A stretch of DNA of 64,000 nt from Candidatus Margulisiibacteriota bacterium (GCA_003242895.1 QKMY01000021.1:1-64000), one strand, 5' to 3'. Counted from the stretch's first letter, positions 16,064 to 26,100 are shown. A program made the numbers and translations. Notes: generated by a model from the letters alone, not told the origin.

Positions 16064-19000
16064 TTAGAAGCTTAACAAATAATCGAGATCAGTTCTATTA
16101 AGGGATTTTGCAAATCCCATTTCGGAAGTTATAACATTATTGATCAAGTTTCTCTTTTTATCTTGCAACTGCAGTATCTTTTCTTCGATAGTATTTTTTG
16201 TAATCATTTTATAACTAAATATTTTTTTTGTCTGTCCGATACGATGCGTTCTGTCTGTTGCTTGGGCTTCGGCAGCAGGATTCCACCAGGGATCATAGTG
16301 AATAACGTAGTCTGCGCTTGTTAAATTGAGTCCTACACCTCCTGCCTTGAGACTGATTAGGAATATCGGGATGTCGGGGTTGTTGTTAAAACTTTCTACC
16401 GGTTTTCTTCTGTCTTTTATTGATCCGGTAAGGTATTCATAAGGTATATTCTGTTTTATGAGCCACAATTTTATGATATCCAGCATTTCTACGAATTGGC
16501 TGAAAATAAGAATTTTGTGTTTTTCTGAAATAATCTCAGTTACTATTTCTTTGAAGTAGTCGAATTTTGAGGATATTTGCTGTTTTGTTGCTATATTGTC
16601 TTTAATCAGCTTTGGATGACAGCATATTTGTCGTAGCCTCATGAGCGCAGATAAGATTGAGATATGATTTTTTTCTATACCGTCTTTTTCAATCAAGGTA
16701 TAAATATTATTTCGTATCGCATCTAAATATTGATTATATATGGCTTGTTGCTCTTCATAGAGTTCACAATAAAGGAAATTTTCAACTTTCGGAGGTAATT
16801 CTAGCGCTACCTTTTCTTTTAATCTGCGGAGTACAAAAGGGTTTGTCCGCTTTTTGAGACTATTCGCGACGAGCTGAGATCCGCTGTTGAGTATAGGAGT
16901 TTCATAAGTCTTTTTGAAGATTTCATATGAAAATAGATATTTTGGCATTAGGAAATCAAAGATTGACCATAATTCTGATAAGTTGTTTTCCAGCGGGGTA
17001 CCTGTTAATGCCAGTCTGTGCCGTGCATTTATTTTTTTTATTGTCTTGGCTGTTTGCGACCGAAAGTTTTTGATGTACTGCGCTTCATCAAGAATGCAAT
17101 AGTTGAACTTCTCATCAGAAATTTCATCGAAATCTTTTCTTAGAATTGTGTAGCTTGTCAGAATTAAATGGTAATTGTTTAATTGATGTATGCTTTTTTT
17201 TCGCAAATTACCTGTATAAATACAAACCTTTAGCTTCGGAGCAAATTTTGCTAATTCTTTTTCCCAGTTGAAAATGGTGGAAGTCGGCGCAATAATAATC
17301 GACTTTAGCGTAGTATTGTTTTCGATGTATTCGTGCTGAAGTAATGCCAGTGTCTGGATCGTTTTTCCTAGTCCCATATCATCTGCAAGAATACCTGAGA
17401 GGTTGTTATCTTTAAGAAAGTTGAGCCAATGATAGCCGGATTTTTGATAATCCCTAAGTATCTCGTTTATCTCGTTTGGAATAGGTACCGGTGGAATATC
17501 CTGGAAGTTATTCAATTTGTTTACGAAATCAAAAAATTCACGGTTCGCATTGATGTTTTCTCTGAATTCGTGATAGATATAATATCCTTGGTACATAGGA
17601 AGCAAGAATTTTGTTTCCAGTATTTTCTCGGCATTAAGCTTTTTAAGTGTGCTGAGAAGATGATTTATCGCGTCAAGTGGGATTTCTGCATAAGTATTGT
17701 TTTTTAGCAGGAAGTATTTTTTCTTTTCATTAATATTTTTTTTCAAATTCTTGTAATTTATCTTAGCATTCCCGGCTTTAAAAGAAAAATCAAGCTCAAA
17801 ATTAGCTCTGTCCGTACAGCAATTGCACTCTATGATCATCTGTATTTTATTTTTGCTTACGGTATGTTGTGACAGATTTTCATTAATTATTGTCCAGGTT
17901 TTTTCAATATCCGGGACAACTTTGTTGACGAAGTCAAGCGCCTTGTCTTTATAGGAGAAATATAGGTTTTTACCCCCATATTCGAATCCTGATTTGATAA
18001 GCATCTGCCCACATTCCTGTTCTTTATTGATATCTCTCATTACATATATGAGTCTGGAGTTCTCTGTAATATAGAAATATTTCTCTGCGAGGTTTGGGTT
18101 GCTTTCCAGCTGGTAATTACCATAATTAAAAAATAATTTAGCTTTGAGGGAATCTTCTTCACTCGCTAACTTAAGGAGGGGTGATGGATGTTCTGAAACC
18201 AATGAGATGTTTTCAAGCTCAGCTTCTTTGATGACTTGAATTCCCTTATTCTCAAATCCAGGAAGTATCTCATGAAGAATTTTAGGGATTTCATTAGAAT
18301 AAAACTCCGGATTTTTGTTGAGAAGTAACTGAAATGCAATATCCTCTATGAAATCACTGATTATCGGATAAAAAATATTATTATGCATAACAAAAGATTT
18401 AATCCCTTTGATATGAAGTCCTTCATCCAGATTAAACCTGATGTGCTGATTATGCCAGAATGGTACGATCTTAAGATAATGAGAGTCTTTTAACGACACT
18501 TGAAGGCCAAGGCTAAGCGGCGACTGCGCAAACCCTATTTGCTTTCCATTATCTTTGTTATAAAATTTCAGGTTCGAAAACATTAATGGAATTGTATAGA
18601 GGTATTTCTCCAATGGAAAATAACGAGAGGGAATAAAGAATTTTATAGTTTCAAGTTGAGTGAAGTATTCAATGAAAGTCCTCTGGCATTGCAGCATATT
18701 TTTTTCGTTATCCTTTTCTGATAAATACCAATCCGGCGTATGAATTATTTCTTTTGTTTCTTTATCGTAGAAGTAGATAGAGAAACGTTTCCCTTTTTCA
18801 TCGATATGGATTATCAGTGCTGCTTTTTCTTTATGTTTTTCATAGGTCTGGATGGTATTAATGATACTATTAAGGAAAAGGTTTTCCTGAGGAATAATTT
18901 CCTCAAGATCGTTTTCTTCTTCGTTTTTTTCGCTGATAATGTTGATGTGATTGACCTTGTTAAGGTAGGCCAGCCCTAATGCGACCGCATGTCTACATAT

Positions 19001-19234
19001 CGGCTCCCAGTTATGGGGGCATGTGCAATTTGCTGTGATTTTACCATTTTCAGTGTGTAGCCGGGTATGGTATATTGCCGATTCACTTTCCTGTATTTCG
19101 CCTGTGATAGTCGGTCCTTGTAATGAGATGGATATTACCAGTGCATTTTTGAATGCAATTTTACCTTGGCTGAATGTTCTACGCGAAGTGTTATCCTTGA
19201 GGTCATACTCAATGAACAAAGGCTTATTATTCAT
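16064..19234 (-). CDS. SWI2/SNF2-family helicase with SWIM zinc finger
   Basis: A 1056-residue DNA-dependent ATPase. The N-terminus has a SWIM finger (C70-X-C72...C80-X-H82). Then come a large middle region of about 500 residues and a Snf2 core with Walker A DMGLGKT (619-625), DEAQ box (716-719), and helicase C motifs including an SLKAGGVGLNLT segment and a Q-TDRTHRIGQ motif. This SWIM-Snf2 layout is common in bacteria (RapA/HepA relatives); it remodels nucleic-acid-protein complexes, and the exact role is unknown. I place the start at the ATG at 19234 after TTTGGGATTAATT; a TTG four codons upstream is possible. A TATAAT-like -10 lies at 19264-19269. Single-gene unit. Confidence 0.93.
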   Translation of the reverse strand: MNNKPLFIEYDLKDNTSRRTFSQGKIAFKNALVISISLQGPTITGEIQESESAIYHTRLHTENGKITANCTCPHNWEPICRHAVALGLAYLNKVNHINIISEKNEEENDLEEIIPQENLFLNSIINTIQTYEKHKEKAALIIHIDEKGKRFSIYFYDKETKEIIHTPDWYLSEKDNEKNMLQCQRTFIEYFTQLETIKFFIPSRYFPLEKYLYTIPLMFSNLKFYNKDNGKQIGFAQSPLSLGLQVSLKDSHYLKIVPFWHNQHIRFNLDEGLHIKGIKSFVMHNNIFYPIISDFIEDIAFQLLLNKNPEFYSNEIPKILHEILPGFENKGIQVIKEAELENISLVSEHPSPLLKLASEEDSLKAKLFFNYGNYQLESNPNLAEKYFYITENSRLIYVMRDINKEQECGQMLIKSGFEYGGKNLYFSYKDKALDFVNKVVPDIEKTWTIINENLSQHTVSKNKIQMIIECNCCTDRANFELDFSFKAGNAKINYKNLKKNINEKKKYFLLKNNTYAEIPLDAINHLLSTLKKLNAEKILETKFLLPMYQGYYIYHEFRENINANREFFDFVNKLNNFQDIPPVPIPNEINEILRDYQKSGYHWLNFLKDNNLSGILADDMGLGKTIQTLALLQHEYIENNTTLKSIIIAPTSTIFNWEKELAKFAPKLKVCIYTGNLRKKSIHQLNNYHLILTSYTILRKDFDEISDEKFNYCILDEAQYIKNFRSQTAKTIKKINARHRLALTGTPLENNLSELWSIFDFLMPKYLFSYEIFKKTYETPILNSGSQLVANSLKKRTNPFVLRRLKEKVALELPPKVENFLYCELYEEQQAIYNQYLDAIRNNIYTLIEKDGIEKNHISILSALMRLRQICCHPKLIKDNIATKQQISSKFDYFKEIVTEIISEKHKILIFSQFVEMLDIIKLWLIKQNIPYEYLTGSIKDRRKPVESFNNNPDIPIFLISLKAGGVGLNLTSADYVIHYDPWWNPAAEAQATDRTHRIGQTKKIFSYKMITKNTIEEKILQLQDKKRNLINNVITSEMGFAKSLNRTDLDYLLSF

Positions 19235-19263
19235 AATTAATCCCAAACTGCATGCTAGTCGTC

Positions 19264-19269
19264 ATTATA
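19264..19269 (-). promoter_or_regulatory. candidate -10 element of the SNF2 gene
   Basis: Read on the minus strand this is TATAAT, 30 bases before the ATG at 19234. No good -35 is seen. Confidence 0.35.
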
Positions 19270-19836
19270 ATACTTTTCCTCATATTAACCCTTAAGCATA
19301 GCTAGAATAAATGAATGCAAAAGTAAGATAGTATACCATAAAAAGATACAATAATTAAAGTATGAATTTGAACTATAAATCAAGATATCTATGGTTATCG
19401 CTTATCAATTATTAAGTTAAATCGGCAAGATAATATCAGGATGATTAAGTATTGTCAAAAATTAAAATAACATGATCGCTTGATGTGTATGTCCATATAA
19501 ATATTTGAGTTTTTGTCCTTGTTTCGAAGGCAGTAATTAAGTTGCTTCTATTGATTCCGGATTCTAATTAGATGAGATTTTCCTGATTAATCGGCTGGGT
19601 ATAATTTGTTTTTTCGCACAGTCCTTACATTTAAGTAATAAAATTAGTATAATAATAGTAAAAGATATATATAATGAGTGTATGTGTACTCCTGTTTGTA
19701 TGGATGTTCTAGGATGAAACTATGCTGTAGTTTTGGGTTGTCATGAAAAGTGCGCAGGAAATGCTTTCAATAAAAAGAATGTCTTATGCGGCAAAATATG
19801 GCGTCGCTTGTAATCTGAGTTAATTAGGATAGATAC
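19270..19836. other. long intergenic region before the pilus operon
   Basis: About 570 AT-rich bases separate the divergent SNF2 gene and pilB. Apart from the two promoter candidates listed, I see no ORF with a ribosome site, no strong hairpin and no repeat copy. A long untranslated leader or a small RNA could be hidden here. Confidence 0.4.
19624..19653 (+). promoter_or_regulatory. candidate promoter of the pilus operon
   Basis: CTTACA (19624-19629) and a perfect TATAAT (19648-19653) lie 18 bases apart. This is 184 bases before pilB, so it would give a long leader. Only consensus and position support it. Confidence 0.3.
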
Positions 19837-21543
19837 ATGAAAGATAAAAATTATACTATTTATAAGTCTTTTGTTGAGAAAAAATTTTTTCTGGAAGAGG
19901 CTTTGGAGAGCGCGAGTAATCTTGCGGTTAAAGAAAGGAAAAGCTTGTCTCAGGTATTGCTTGAGAAAAAACTGGTTTCAGAAGAGGACCTCAACGAGTT
20001 TGTTTCGCAACAGATAGATATACCTAAGTTTGAACTTACTAAATCTCAGGTTGATGTGAAGTTAGCTTCTTTAATCCCTGAGATCCTTGCTCGAAAACAT
20101 AGCGTCGTTCCACTGTTCGTCGTTGATAATATTGTAACTATTGCAGTATACGATCCATTGAATGTCCAGGCAATCGAAGAGATCGAAATCTATACCGGGC
20201 TCACTCTTAATGTCATTCTTGTATCGAAAGATACGATAAACATGTTGATAGAGTACTGCTATTCTAAGAATATTGATAAAGAATATACCGAAATCGACCA
20301 GATGTTTGAAATGAGTTTGAGTATAGTTAAGAAAAAAAGTAACGATGAAGATATCGAAGATCTGGTAGCTGAAGCGCCTATAGCTAAGCTGGTTGATATG
20401 ATACTCAAGCAGGCGATCATGGACAATTCCTCTGATATCCATATAGAACCGGAAGAAACAGAATTGCGTATCCGGTATCGGGTTGATGGTATTCTCCGGG
20501 AAGCAATGCGACCGCCGAAACCGTTAGAAACCGCGATAATATCCCGGATTAAAATTATGAGCGGACTGGACATAACTGAAAGGCGCAAGCCCCAGGATGG
20601 CAGATTAACCATTGCCGTTAATGACAGAACTGTTGATTTCCGGGTTTCAACCGTCAGGACTGCCTGGGGAGAGAAGGTAGTTCTTCGTATCCTAGACAAA
20701 AAGAGTATTCTGGTAAGTCTGGAAAAGATAGGGTTCTCCCAGCACGTTTACGATGTATTCATGAAGGCAATTGCTAAACCGAGTGGCATCCTGCTGGTTA
20801 CCGGACCAACCGGAAGTGGCAAAACAACAACATTATATGCTGCCCTTAATAAGCTAAATACACCTGATAAGAATATTGTAACCGTGGAAGATCCGGTAGA
20901 ATATAACCTGGCGTCAATTAATCAGATCCCTGTAAATGCGAAGATTGGAGTTACTTTTGCGACAGGATTACGTTGTATTTTAAGGCAGGATCCCGATATT
21001 ATTATGATCGGAGAGATACGCGATCTTGAAACTGCGACGATTGCAATTCAGGCATCCCAAACCGGGCACTTTGTTTTTTCTACTTTGCATACTAATAATG
21101 CCCCGGGAGCGATGACTCGTCTTGTTGATATGGGCATGAAGCCATTCCTTATCGCTTCATCGGTCCTGGGAGTTCTCGCCCAGCGTCTTGTGAGGGTTAT
21201 TTGTCCAAGCTGCAAGAAGCTAGTAACGTTAACATCTGCTGATCAGGTCAAGTACAAAGACATCCTTGCCGAATTAACTGCTCTCTATGGAGAGGTTAAG
21301 ATCTATGAGGGCAAGGGGTGTAAGTACTGTGGGGGAAGAGGATATAAGGGAAGGTTAGGTATTTTTGAGTACTTGGAAATCGATGAGGAGCTACAGTCTC
21401 TTATTGTTAACAACGCAACCGTAGACGAATTAAGAAAACTGGCCCGAAAAAAAGGGATGAGGACTATGAAGGAAGATGGTCTGGAGAAAATACATAAAGG
21501 GATTACTACAATGGAAGAAGTGCTTCGTGTAATGAGTGAGTAA
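19837..21543 (+). CDS. pilB: type IV pilus / type II secretion assembly ATPase
   Basis: A 568-residue hexameric ATPase that powers pilin polymerisation at the inner membrane. The N-terminal MshEN-like domain spans about 1-150. The core has Walker A GPTGSGKT (323-330), an Asp box starting VEDPVEY (about 350-356), Walker B DPDIIMIGEIRD (385-396) and a His box around 410-418. A tetracysteine zinc site (C456, C459, C495, C498) is typical of PilB/GspE and absent from PilT. AGGAT precedes the ATG. First gene of the assembly operon, with pilC 23 bases downstream. Pilus and type II secretion versions cannot be separated by this gene alone. Confidence 0.95.
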   Translation: MKDKNYTIYKSFVEKKFFLEEALESASNLAVKERKSLSQVLLEKKLVSEEDLNEFVSQQIDIPKFELTKSQVDVKLASLIPEILARKHSVVPLFVVDNIVTIAVYDPLNVQAIEEIEIYTGLTLNVILVSKDTINMLIEYCYSKNIDKEYTEIDQMFEMSLSIVKKKSNDEDIEDLVAEAPIAKLVDMILKQAIMDNSSDIHIEPEETELRIRYRVDGILREAMRPPKPLETAIISRIKIMSGLDITERRKPQDGRLTIAVNDRTVDFRVSTVRTAWGEKVVLRILDKKSILVSLEKIGFSQHVYDVFMKAIAKPSGILLVTGPTGSGKTTTLYAALNKLNTPDKNIVTVEDPVEYNLASINQIPVNAKIGVTFATGLRCILRQDPDIIMIGEIRDLETATIAIQASQTGHFVFSTLHTNNAPGAMTRLVDMGMKPFLIASSVLGVLAQRLVRVICPSCKKLVTLTSADQVKYKDILAELTALYGEVKIYEGKGCKYCGGRGYKGRLGIFEYLEIDEELQSLIVNNATVDELRKLARKKGMRTMKEDGLEKIHKGITTMEEVLRVMSE

Positions 21544-21566
21544 CAAAGGGATACTTGGAGGGCGAT

Positions 21567-22778
21567 ATGCCGAAATATAGATATTCTGGTATTGGTGAAG
21601 GCGGCAAAGCATTTAAGGGGAATGTTGTCGCGATTAGTAAAGCGCAAGCAAAAGAATACCTGAAAAATAATTCAATTACTGTTACTTCGCTCAGTCTGGT
21701 GAAAGAGATAAACTGGCAAAAATTTATTTATGGGGATAAAGTAGGCATGCCGGAAGTGATCCTTTTTACCCGACTTTTGTCAGGAGCAATAAAAAATGGC
21801 ATGCCGTTAAAGGAAGCGATAGAGGTTATGTACCGCCAAATTAGTAACCCTGCAATGAAAAATGTCATATTAAGTATCTTGTCTGACATCAAAGCCGGTA
21901 TTGACATGTCTGTATCTCTGGAGAATTTCCCCAAAGTATTTCCTCCATACTATGCGCCGCTTGTTAAAGCCGGGGAGGAGATCGGAGATTTGCCGGGAGT
22001 TCTGGATCAGATCTCTTCATATGCGGAAAAACTCGATGACATAAAAAAAGAGATCAAAAGTATTTTAACCTATCCTATTGCCGTACTGTCTATTGGATGT
22101 TTATTGGTCATCGTTATTCTGGTGAAAATTATCCCTAGTTTTAAGAAAACCTTTGCAGAAATGGGAGGGAAATTGCCCTTGCCGACAATTATTCTGCAAA
22201 ATATTAGTGACATAGCAATTAATTATTGGCGTATTATACTTGTTGTGGTTTGCTTGGTAGCGGCTTCTGTCTGGTCATTCTCTCGAACCAAAAAAGGGAA
22301 GTATTTTATGTCGAAAGCAGCCTTAAAGGCTCCTTTTATCGGCTCAATTATAACCTCGCTTACTATTGTTAATTTCCTTAAAACGCTATCGACACTCCTG
22401 AAAAACGGGGTTCCGATAATATTGTCCTTAACGATTGTTCAAAACAGCATTAAGAACATTGTGGTTAAAGATATTGTAAGAGATATGCGGAATAATGTAC
22501 TTCGCGGGTTTTCGCTGGCAGCTCCGCTTCACCAGCATGAAGAAATATTTCCGCCATCGGTGGCCTATGCCATTGATATGGGAGAAAAGTCAGGAAACCT
22601 TGGTGAAGTCATGGAAAAATCAGCCGAATTTTATGACAAACAGGCGCTCTACGAACTGAAATTGTTATCCGGGAAAATTAATCCGGTCATGACTATGCTC
22701 ATTGGTGGTTTAGTTCTATGGGTTGCGATGGCTATATATCTGCCGATGTTTGATATGATGAAGAATGCTGGACACTAG
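21567..22778 (+). CDS. pilC: type IV pilus inner-membrane platform protein
   Basis: A 403-residue PilC/GspF protein, with two repeated cytoplasmic helical domains and three membrane segments (about residues 160-190, 218-236 and 370-395). It anchors PilB and loads pilin subunits. An N-terminal ARYSG-like signature (KYRYSG...GKAFKGN) is visible. The ATG at 21567 is chosen because GGAGGG lies just before it; a longer frame from a TTG at 21555 would overlap that ribosome site. It ends about 145 bases before pilA, with a small hairpin (TTACCC/GGGTAA, 22786-22805) after the stop. Confidence 0.94.
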   Translation: MPKYRYSGIGEGGKAFKGNVVAISKAQAKEYLKNNSITVTSLSLVKEINWQKFIYGDKVGMPEVILFTRLLSGAIKNGMPLKEAIEVMYRQISNPAMKNVILSILSDIKAGIDMSVSLENFPKVFPPYYAPLVKAGEEIGDLPGVLDQISSYAEKLDDIKKEIKSILTYPIAVLSIGCLLVIVILVKIIPSFKKTFAEMGGKLPLPTIILQNISDIAINYWRIILVVVCLVAASVWSFSRTKKGKYFMSKAALKAPFIGSIITSLTIVNFLKTLSTLLKNGVPIILSLTIVQNSIKNIVVKDIVRDMRNNVLRGFSLAAPLHQHEEIFPPSVAYAIDMGEKSGNLGEVMEKSAEFYDKQALYELKLLSGKINPVMTMLIGGLVLWVAMAIYLPMFDMMKNAGH

Positions 22779-22922
22779 TTTTTTGTTACCCAATGTTTAG
22801 GGTAAAGTTGATAAATCATTAGAAAGTACAAGGGGGTGATGGTATTTAGTTTTAAGGATGTGTTTTGTTATAGAACTTACAAATAAAAAAGATTGATCAA
22901 TGAATCAATTAAGGAGGAAATA

Positions 22923-23342
22923 ATGAAATTGGGTATTAAAAATAAAAAAGGTTTTACCCTTATAGAAATGCTTATTGTTGTTGTAATTATCGGTATTCTA
23001 GCCGCAGTTATTCTGCCTAAAATGGGTAGTTCATCCAGAACTGCGCGTGTTAGTGCATGCAGGGCGAATGTTGGTTCAATCAATACTGGTTTGGAGCTTA
23101 TAATTTTCGAGCAGAATATTGTAGAATCTTCCGTCGTTGGGTCTTTTCTTACGACCGGTAATTATACCGAAGGAACAACGTATCTGGGCGTAATCCCCGG
23201 CGTACAGATGGCTTCAAAATTCCCAACTGGAGGGTTGGCTTGTCCAGTTCGTCAGACCGGTGAAAATTCAATATATAATGTAGTAAATGGAAGGGTGGAT
23301 TTTGCTACCCATGCTGGTTTAGTTGTCGGAGATCATCCTTAG
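22923..23342 (+). CDS. pilA: major type IV pilin / pseudopilin
   Basis: A 139-residue prepilin. A ten-residue positively charged leader ends in KKG, with the peptidase site before FTLIEM, Glu at mature position 5, and a long hydrophobic helix (IVVVIIGILAAVILPKM). The globular part of about 110 residues has one cysteine on each side of its variable loop. The start at 22923 has an ideal AAGGAGG; a frame ten codons longer is rejected. An inverted repeat (ATTGAT...ATCAAT) lies directly before the ribosome site and could limit its access. A strong hairpin after the stop suggests that this gene has its own abundant mRNA. The prepilin peptidase is not in this window. Confidence 0.93.
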   Translation: MKLGIKNKKGFTLIEMLIVVVIIGILAAVILPKMGSSSRTARVSACRANVGSINTGLELIIFEQNIVESSVVGSFLTTGNYTEGTTYLGVIPGVQMASKFPTGGLACPVRQTGENSIYNVVNGRVDFATHAGLVVGDHP

Positions 23343-23361
23343 TTAAAAAGGCTTGTGTTTG

Positions 23362-23382
23362 GGGGAGGATCGATTCCTCCCC
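23362..23382 (+). terminator. strong hairpin after the major pilin gene
   Basis: GGGGAGGA (23362-23369) pairs with TCCTCCCC (23375-23382) over a five-base loop. No T-run follows, so it more likely stabilises pilin mRNA or partly stops transcription, lowering expression of the minor pilins downstream. Confidence 0.55.
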
Positions 23383-23478
23383 AAGAAATGTGAAACGGAC
23401 CATGAGCATTATATATTTCATTATAGTGCTGAATGTTTTAGTATAGCTCACATAATTATAAATTAAGATTGTAATACA

Positions 23479-24000
23479 ATGGCTAACCGTATTTTTTCGG
23501 AAAAAGGATTTACATTTATAGAAATATTAATTGTCCTTTTCATTACGGGGGTTTTGGTATCCATAGGTGTCAATCGGTTTGCCCAGTCGGGCGCTATTGC
23601 AGGCTATAACGGGGAAATAACGAGAATGTTTGATACCCTGTCGTATGCCAGGAATACCGCAATTTCGCAAAGAAAAGAGATTTCTATGGTTTTTCTCCCT
23701 GCGGGGACAGCTACCTTTAACCAGTACGAAGTTCGTGCTTGGGATGGTGTATCCAGTACCTTTAATCGGATTTCCGATACGTATGATATCTTTCAAGGAG
23801 TGGTATGTTCCGCTTCTGCATCAGACACACTGCAATCTGTTGATGAAATACGTTTTAGCAGGAATGGTCGGATCTCTCTTCTTTTTAATAATAGCACTAT
23901 TGCAGCCGCTGATCAGGATGCGAGCATAGGTATTTCTGTAACCTCTCATTCTACCTCGAATGTACTAACAGTTTTAGCTAATTCGGGGATAGTGAGATAA
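23479..24000 (+). CDS. minor pseudopilin, GspH/FimT type
   Basis: A 173-residue prepilin-like protein with leader ending EKG, cleavage before FTFIEI, Glu at position 5, and a hydrophobic helix (ILIVLFITGVLVSIGV). The MFDTLSYARNTAISQRKEISMVF stretch after the helix is the GspH/FimT signature. It probably forms part of the pilus tip or primes assembly. The ribosome site is weak, and the next pseudopilin follows 17 bases later. Confidence 0.88.
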   Translation: MANRIFSEKGFTFIEILIVLFITGVLVSIGVNRFAQSGAIAGYNGEITRMFDTLSYARNTAISQRKEISMVFLPAGTATFNQYEVRAWDGVSSTFNRISDTYDIFQGVVCSASASDTLQSVDEIRFSRNGRISLLFNNSTIAAADQDASIGISVTSHSTSNVLTVLANSGIVR

Positions 24001-24017
24001 TTACCTTAAAAAACAAT

Positions 24018-24509
24018 ATGAAAATAATTACGTCGTTCAAAAAAGCTATACTTGATACTTCCGGGATATCACTCTTAGAAACGATGCTTGCATTGGGCAT
24101 TATGGCAATAGTGCTTGTTCCTCTATCAATGCAGCTGCCGGGATTATTGAAAGCTGTGAATAATATTTACATTAATAACAGGCTTGTGTTTATTGGGGAA
24201 GCGATCGGGGAGCATCGGTCCCGCTGGGCAAATAAAAGAGAGACAGATCTCGATGCCTTTTGGGTGGAAAATTGGGGAAGTTCGACAGAGTGGCACGATT
24301 TTAAGGCGGAAAAGATTCAAGAGCTTATTGGCACGAATGTAAGTATTCCTGCTAATTATCGAGTTAATATCGATTCATTTGATACTAGCTATGATAATAA
24401 GATGGGTTTCATAATTACTGTTTACTACGATAACGATGGTTCGACATCCTTGACTGCCGGGGATGTTAATCGGCTTACCTTTTATACCTTGGTTGCTGAA
24501 AGAGGTTGA
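24018..24509 (+). CDS. minor pseudopilin, PilV/GspI type
   Basis: A 163-residue prepilin-like protein. The leader is longer (about 16 residues, ending DTSG) with cleavage before ISLLET, Glu at position 5, and the helix MLALGIMAIVLVPLSM. Position and sequence resemble PilV/GspI, including the SLLETMLALGI pattern. The C-terminal part has a YDNDG segment that could bind calcium, though this is only suggestive. It sits between the GspH-like and PilW-like genes, one base before the latter. Confidence 0.83.
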   Translation: MKIITSFKKAILDTSGISLLETMLALGIMAIVLVPLSMQLPGLLKAVNNIYINNRLVFIGEAIGEHRSRWANKRETDLDAFWVENWGSSTEWHDFKAEKIQELIGTNVSIPANYRVNIDSFDTSYDNKMGFIITVYYDNDGSTSLTAGDVNRLTFYTLVAERG

Positions 24510-24510
24510 C

Positions 24511-26100
24511 ATGAATAATAAAGGGTTTACTGCAGTCGAAATGGTCATCGTCCTCATAATAATCAGCGTGCTGGCTGCTGTATTTTATAAACAGCTGTCA
24601 ATAACCTATAAAACATGGAACTCAAAGCAGCGCGAGAGCCAGATTATCCAGGAAGTGCGTAATGCTTTTTTATTTATGAAAAATAGACTTACTTTAATGG
24701 ATAGCAGTAATATTATTGGTATGAGTTCTGATACTTCATCTCAGGGATATTTAATGTACAAGGATGTAAGCGGCAATATTATTGGCATTTTTTTTAATTC
24801 TTCTTCTAATCAGGCTGTTTTTGGAACGAATAGCTTGCCGGTTGATTCATTGATATATGCTTTTCATGATATAACGACCGGAGTAACAAGGAACGAACCG
24901 ATTCTTGATGAAGTATCCGGATTTTCTGTGACGACCTTTGAATCAACAGGGGACCTCTATCCGACGTCTAATATCCATGATATTGGTTCTATCGGTCTTA
25001 AGTTATCGAAAAACAGGAAAAATGGCGAGCCTGTTGATATGGAAACTCTTATCTATTTGAGAATGGATAATTTTGCTGCTCCCGGTAACATAAGCATTGG
25101 AGGCTTGGGGATTAATTTTGATAAGGATCAGGACAGTAACTCTATTGCTACCGATCAGTATATAGATTTTAGTAATAGTAATGAGCTTGATAACAACTGG
25201 CTGATAAGTACTCAAAACGACGTCGTATTCTCTATCGATACCGCTGAAAAAAGACTTCATATGCAACAGCTGACATCTGGGGCAATTGGGAAAGATCAGG
25301 TTAAATACAAGGAAACGTTGACTGACGTTACCTGGTATTTGTCGTGTGACGTTTCCTTTTTATCAACTGGAGCATACCAGGGGAATCGAATGATTTTCAG
25401 GATGCAGGATTCTTCTAATTCTGATAACTATTTTGATTTTATCCTCGATGCCACTGCCATTTCCCTTTACAATGGCACTGTAAAAGTAAATGATTGGCCG
25501 TTAACTCTGAATCTTCCTTCAATGAAATATTATACGTTGGCATTTTACCGTAATAAAATAAATGGGACGATTGAGGCTTATTTTGATTTGGAAAAGAAGC
25601 CTTTGGCAGCAATAAATAACTGGATGACAAATGCGGGTATTGATGTGTCGATTATTCATGAGCGGACTAACCCGGCAAGTTTAATTGAAGCTTCGATAAA
25701 AAATTTCATTATAGCAAAAACGCCGATCTATAATGTTGAGATAAATAGTGATTCTGTAACCCTCAAAAATCCTGATCAGAATGCAACTTCCTCAGTAATA
25801 GCGACTGACAGGCTATATGGGATGTACGTTTCTCCTGTTTATAAAGTTAATCAAAATCTTCCTGCTCACTTTAACAGGTTTGGTATCGATCAGAATGTGA
25901 ATTCTCCCAGGAAAACAGACATTTTTGTTAATGTGGACAATAATGGCTGGTCGGAGCTTTCTCCTTCCGCTGATGTGAGCTTTTGGTCATATGATATCAG
26001 CAATCTTATCGGGTCATCTATTCAATATAGGGTGGAGATAAGATCTCCGGATGAGAGCCCGGCTGCAGCGTCGATATCTACCATTAATATAAGTTGGTAA
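24511..26100 (+). CDS. large PilW/GspJ-like pseudopilin with a lectin-like domain
   Basis: A 529-residue prepilin, two to three times the usual size. The short leader MNNKG is followed by FTAVEM with Glu at position 5, then the helix VIVLIIISVLAAVFYKQL. A GspJ-like region (about 30-200) follows. From about 215 to 405 there is a beta-rich segment (alternating hydrophobic strands, DNNWLIST, YFDFILD, YYTLAFYRNKING) that resembles a LamG/concanavalin-type sandwich, and then another beta domain. The start at 24511 gives the canonical leader and lies one base after the previous stop. It may be a tip adhesin. The domain call rests on pattern, not a search. Confidence 0.8.
   Translation: MNNKGFTAVEMVIVLIIISVLAAVFYKQLSITYKTWNSKQRESQIIQEVRNAFLFMKNRLTLMDSSNIIGMSSDTSSQGYLMYKDVSGNIIGIFFNSSSNQAVFGTNSLPVDSLIYAFHDITTGVTRNEPILDEVSGFSVTTFESTGDLYPTSNIHDIGSIGLKLSKNRKNGEPVDMETLIYLRMDNFAAPGNISIGGLGINFDKDQDSNSIATDQYIDFSNSNELDNNWLISTQNDVVFSIDTAEKRLHMQQLTSGAIGKDQVKYKETLTDVTWYLSCDVSFLSTGAYQGNRMIFRMQDSSNSDNYFDFILDATAISLYNGTVKVNDWPLTLNLPSMKYYTLAFYRNKINGTIEAYFDLEKKPLAAINNWMTNAGIDVSIIHERTNPASLIEASIKNFIIAKTPIYNVEINSDSVTLKNPDQNATSSVIATDRLYGMYVSPVYKVNQNLPAHFNRFGIDQNVNSPRKTDIFVNVDNNGWSELSPSADVSFWSYDISNLIGSSIQYRVEIRSPDESPAAASISTINISW

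Noticed and set aside
19780..19820. A sigma54 promoter before pilB (CGGCAAAATATGGC)
   Set aside because: The GG-to-GC spacing is nine bases, one short of what sigma54 needs.
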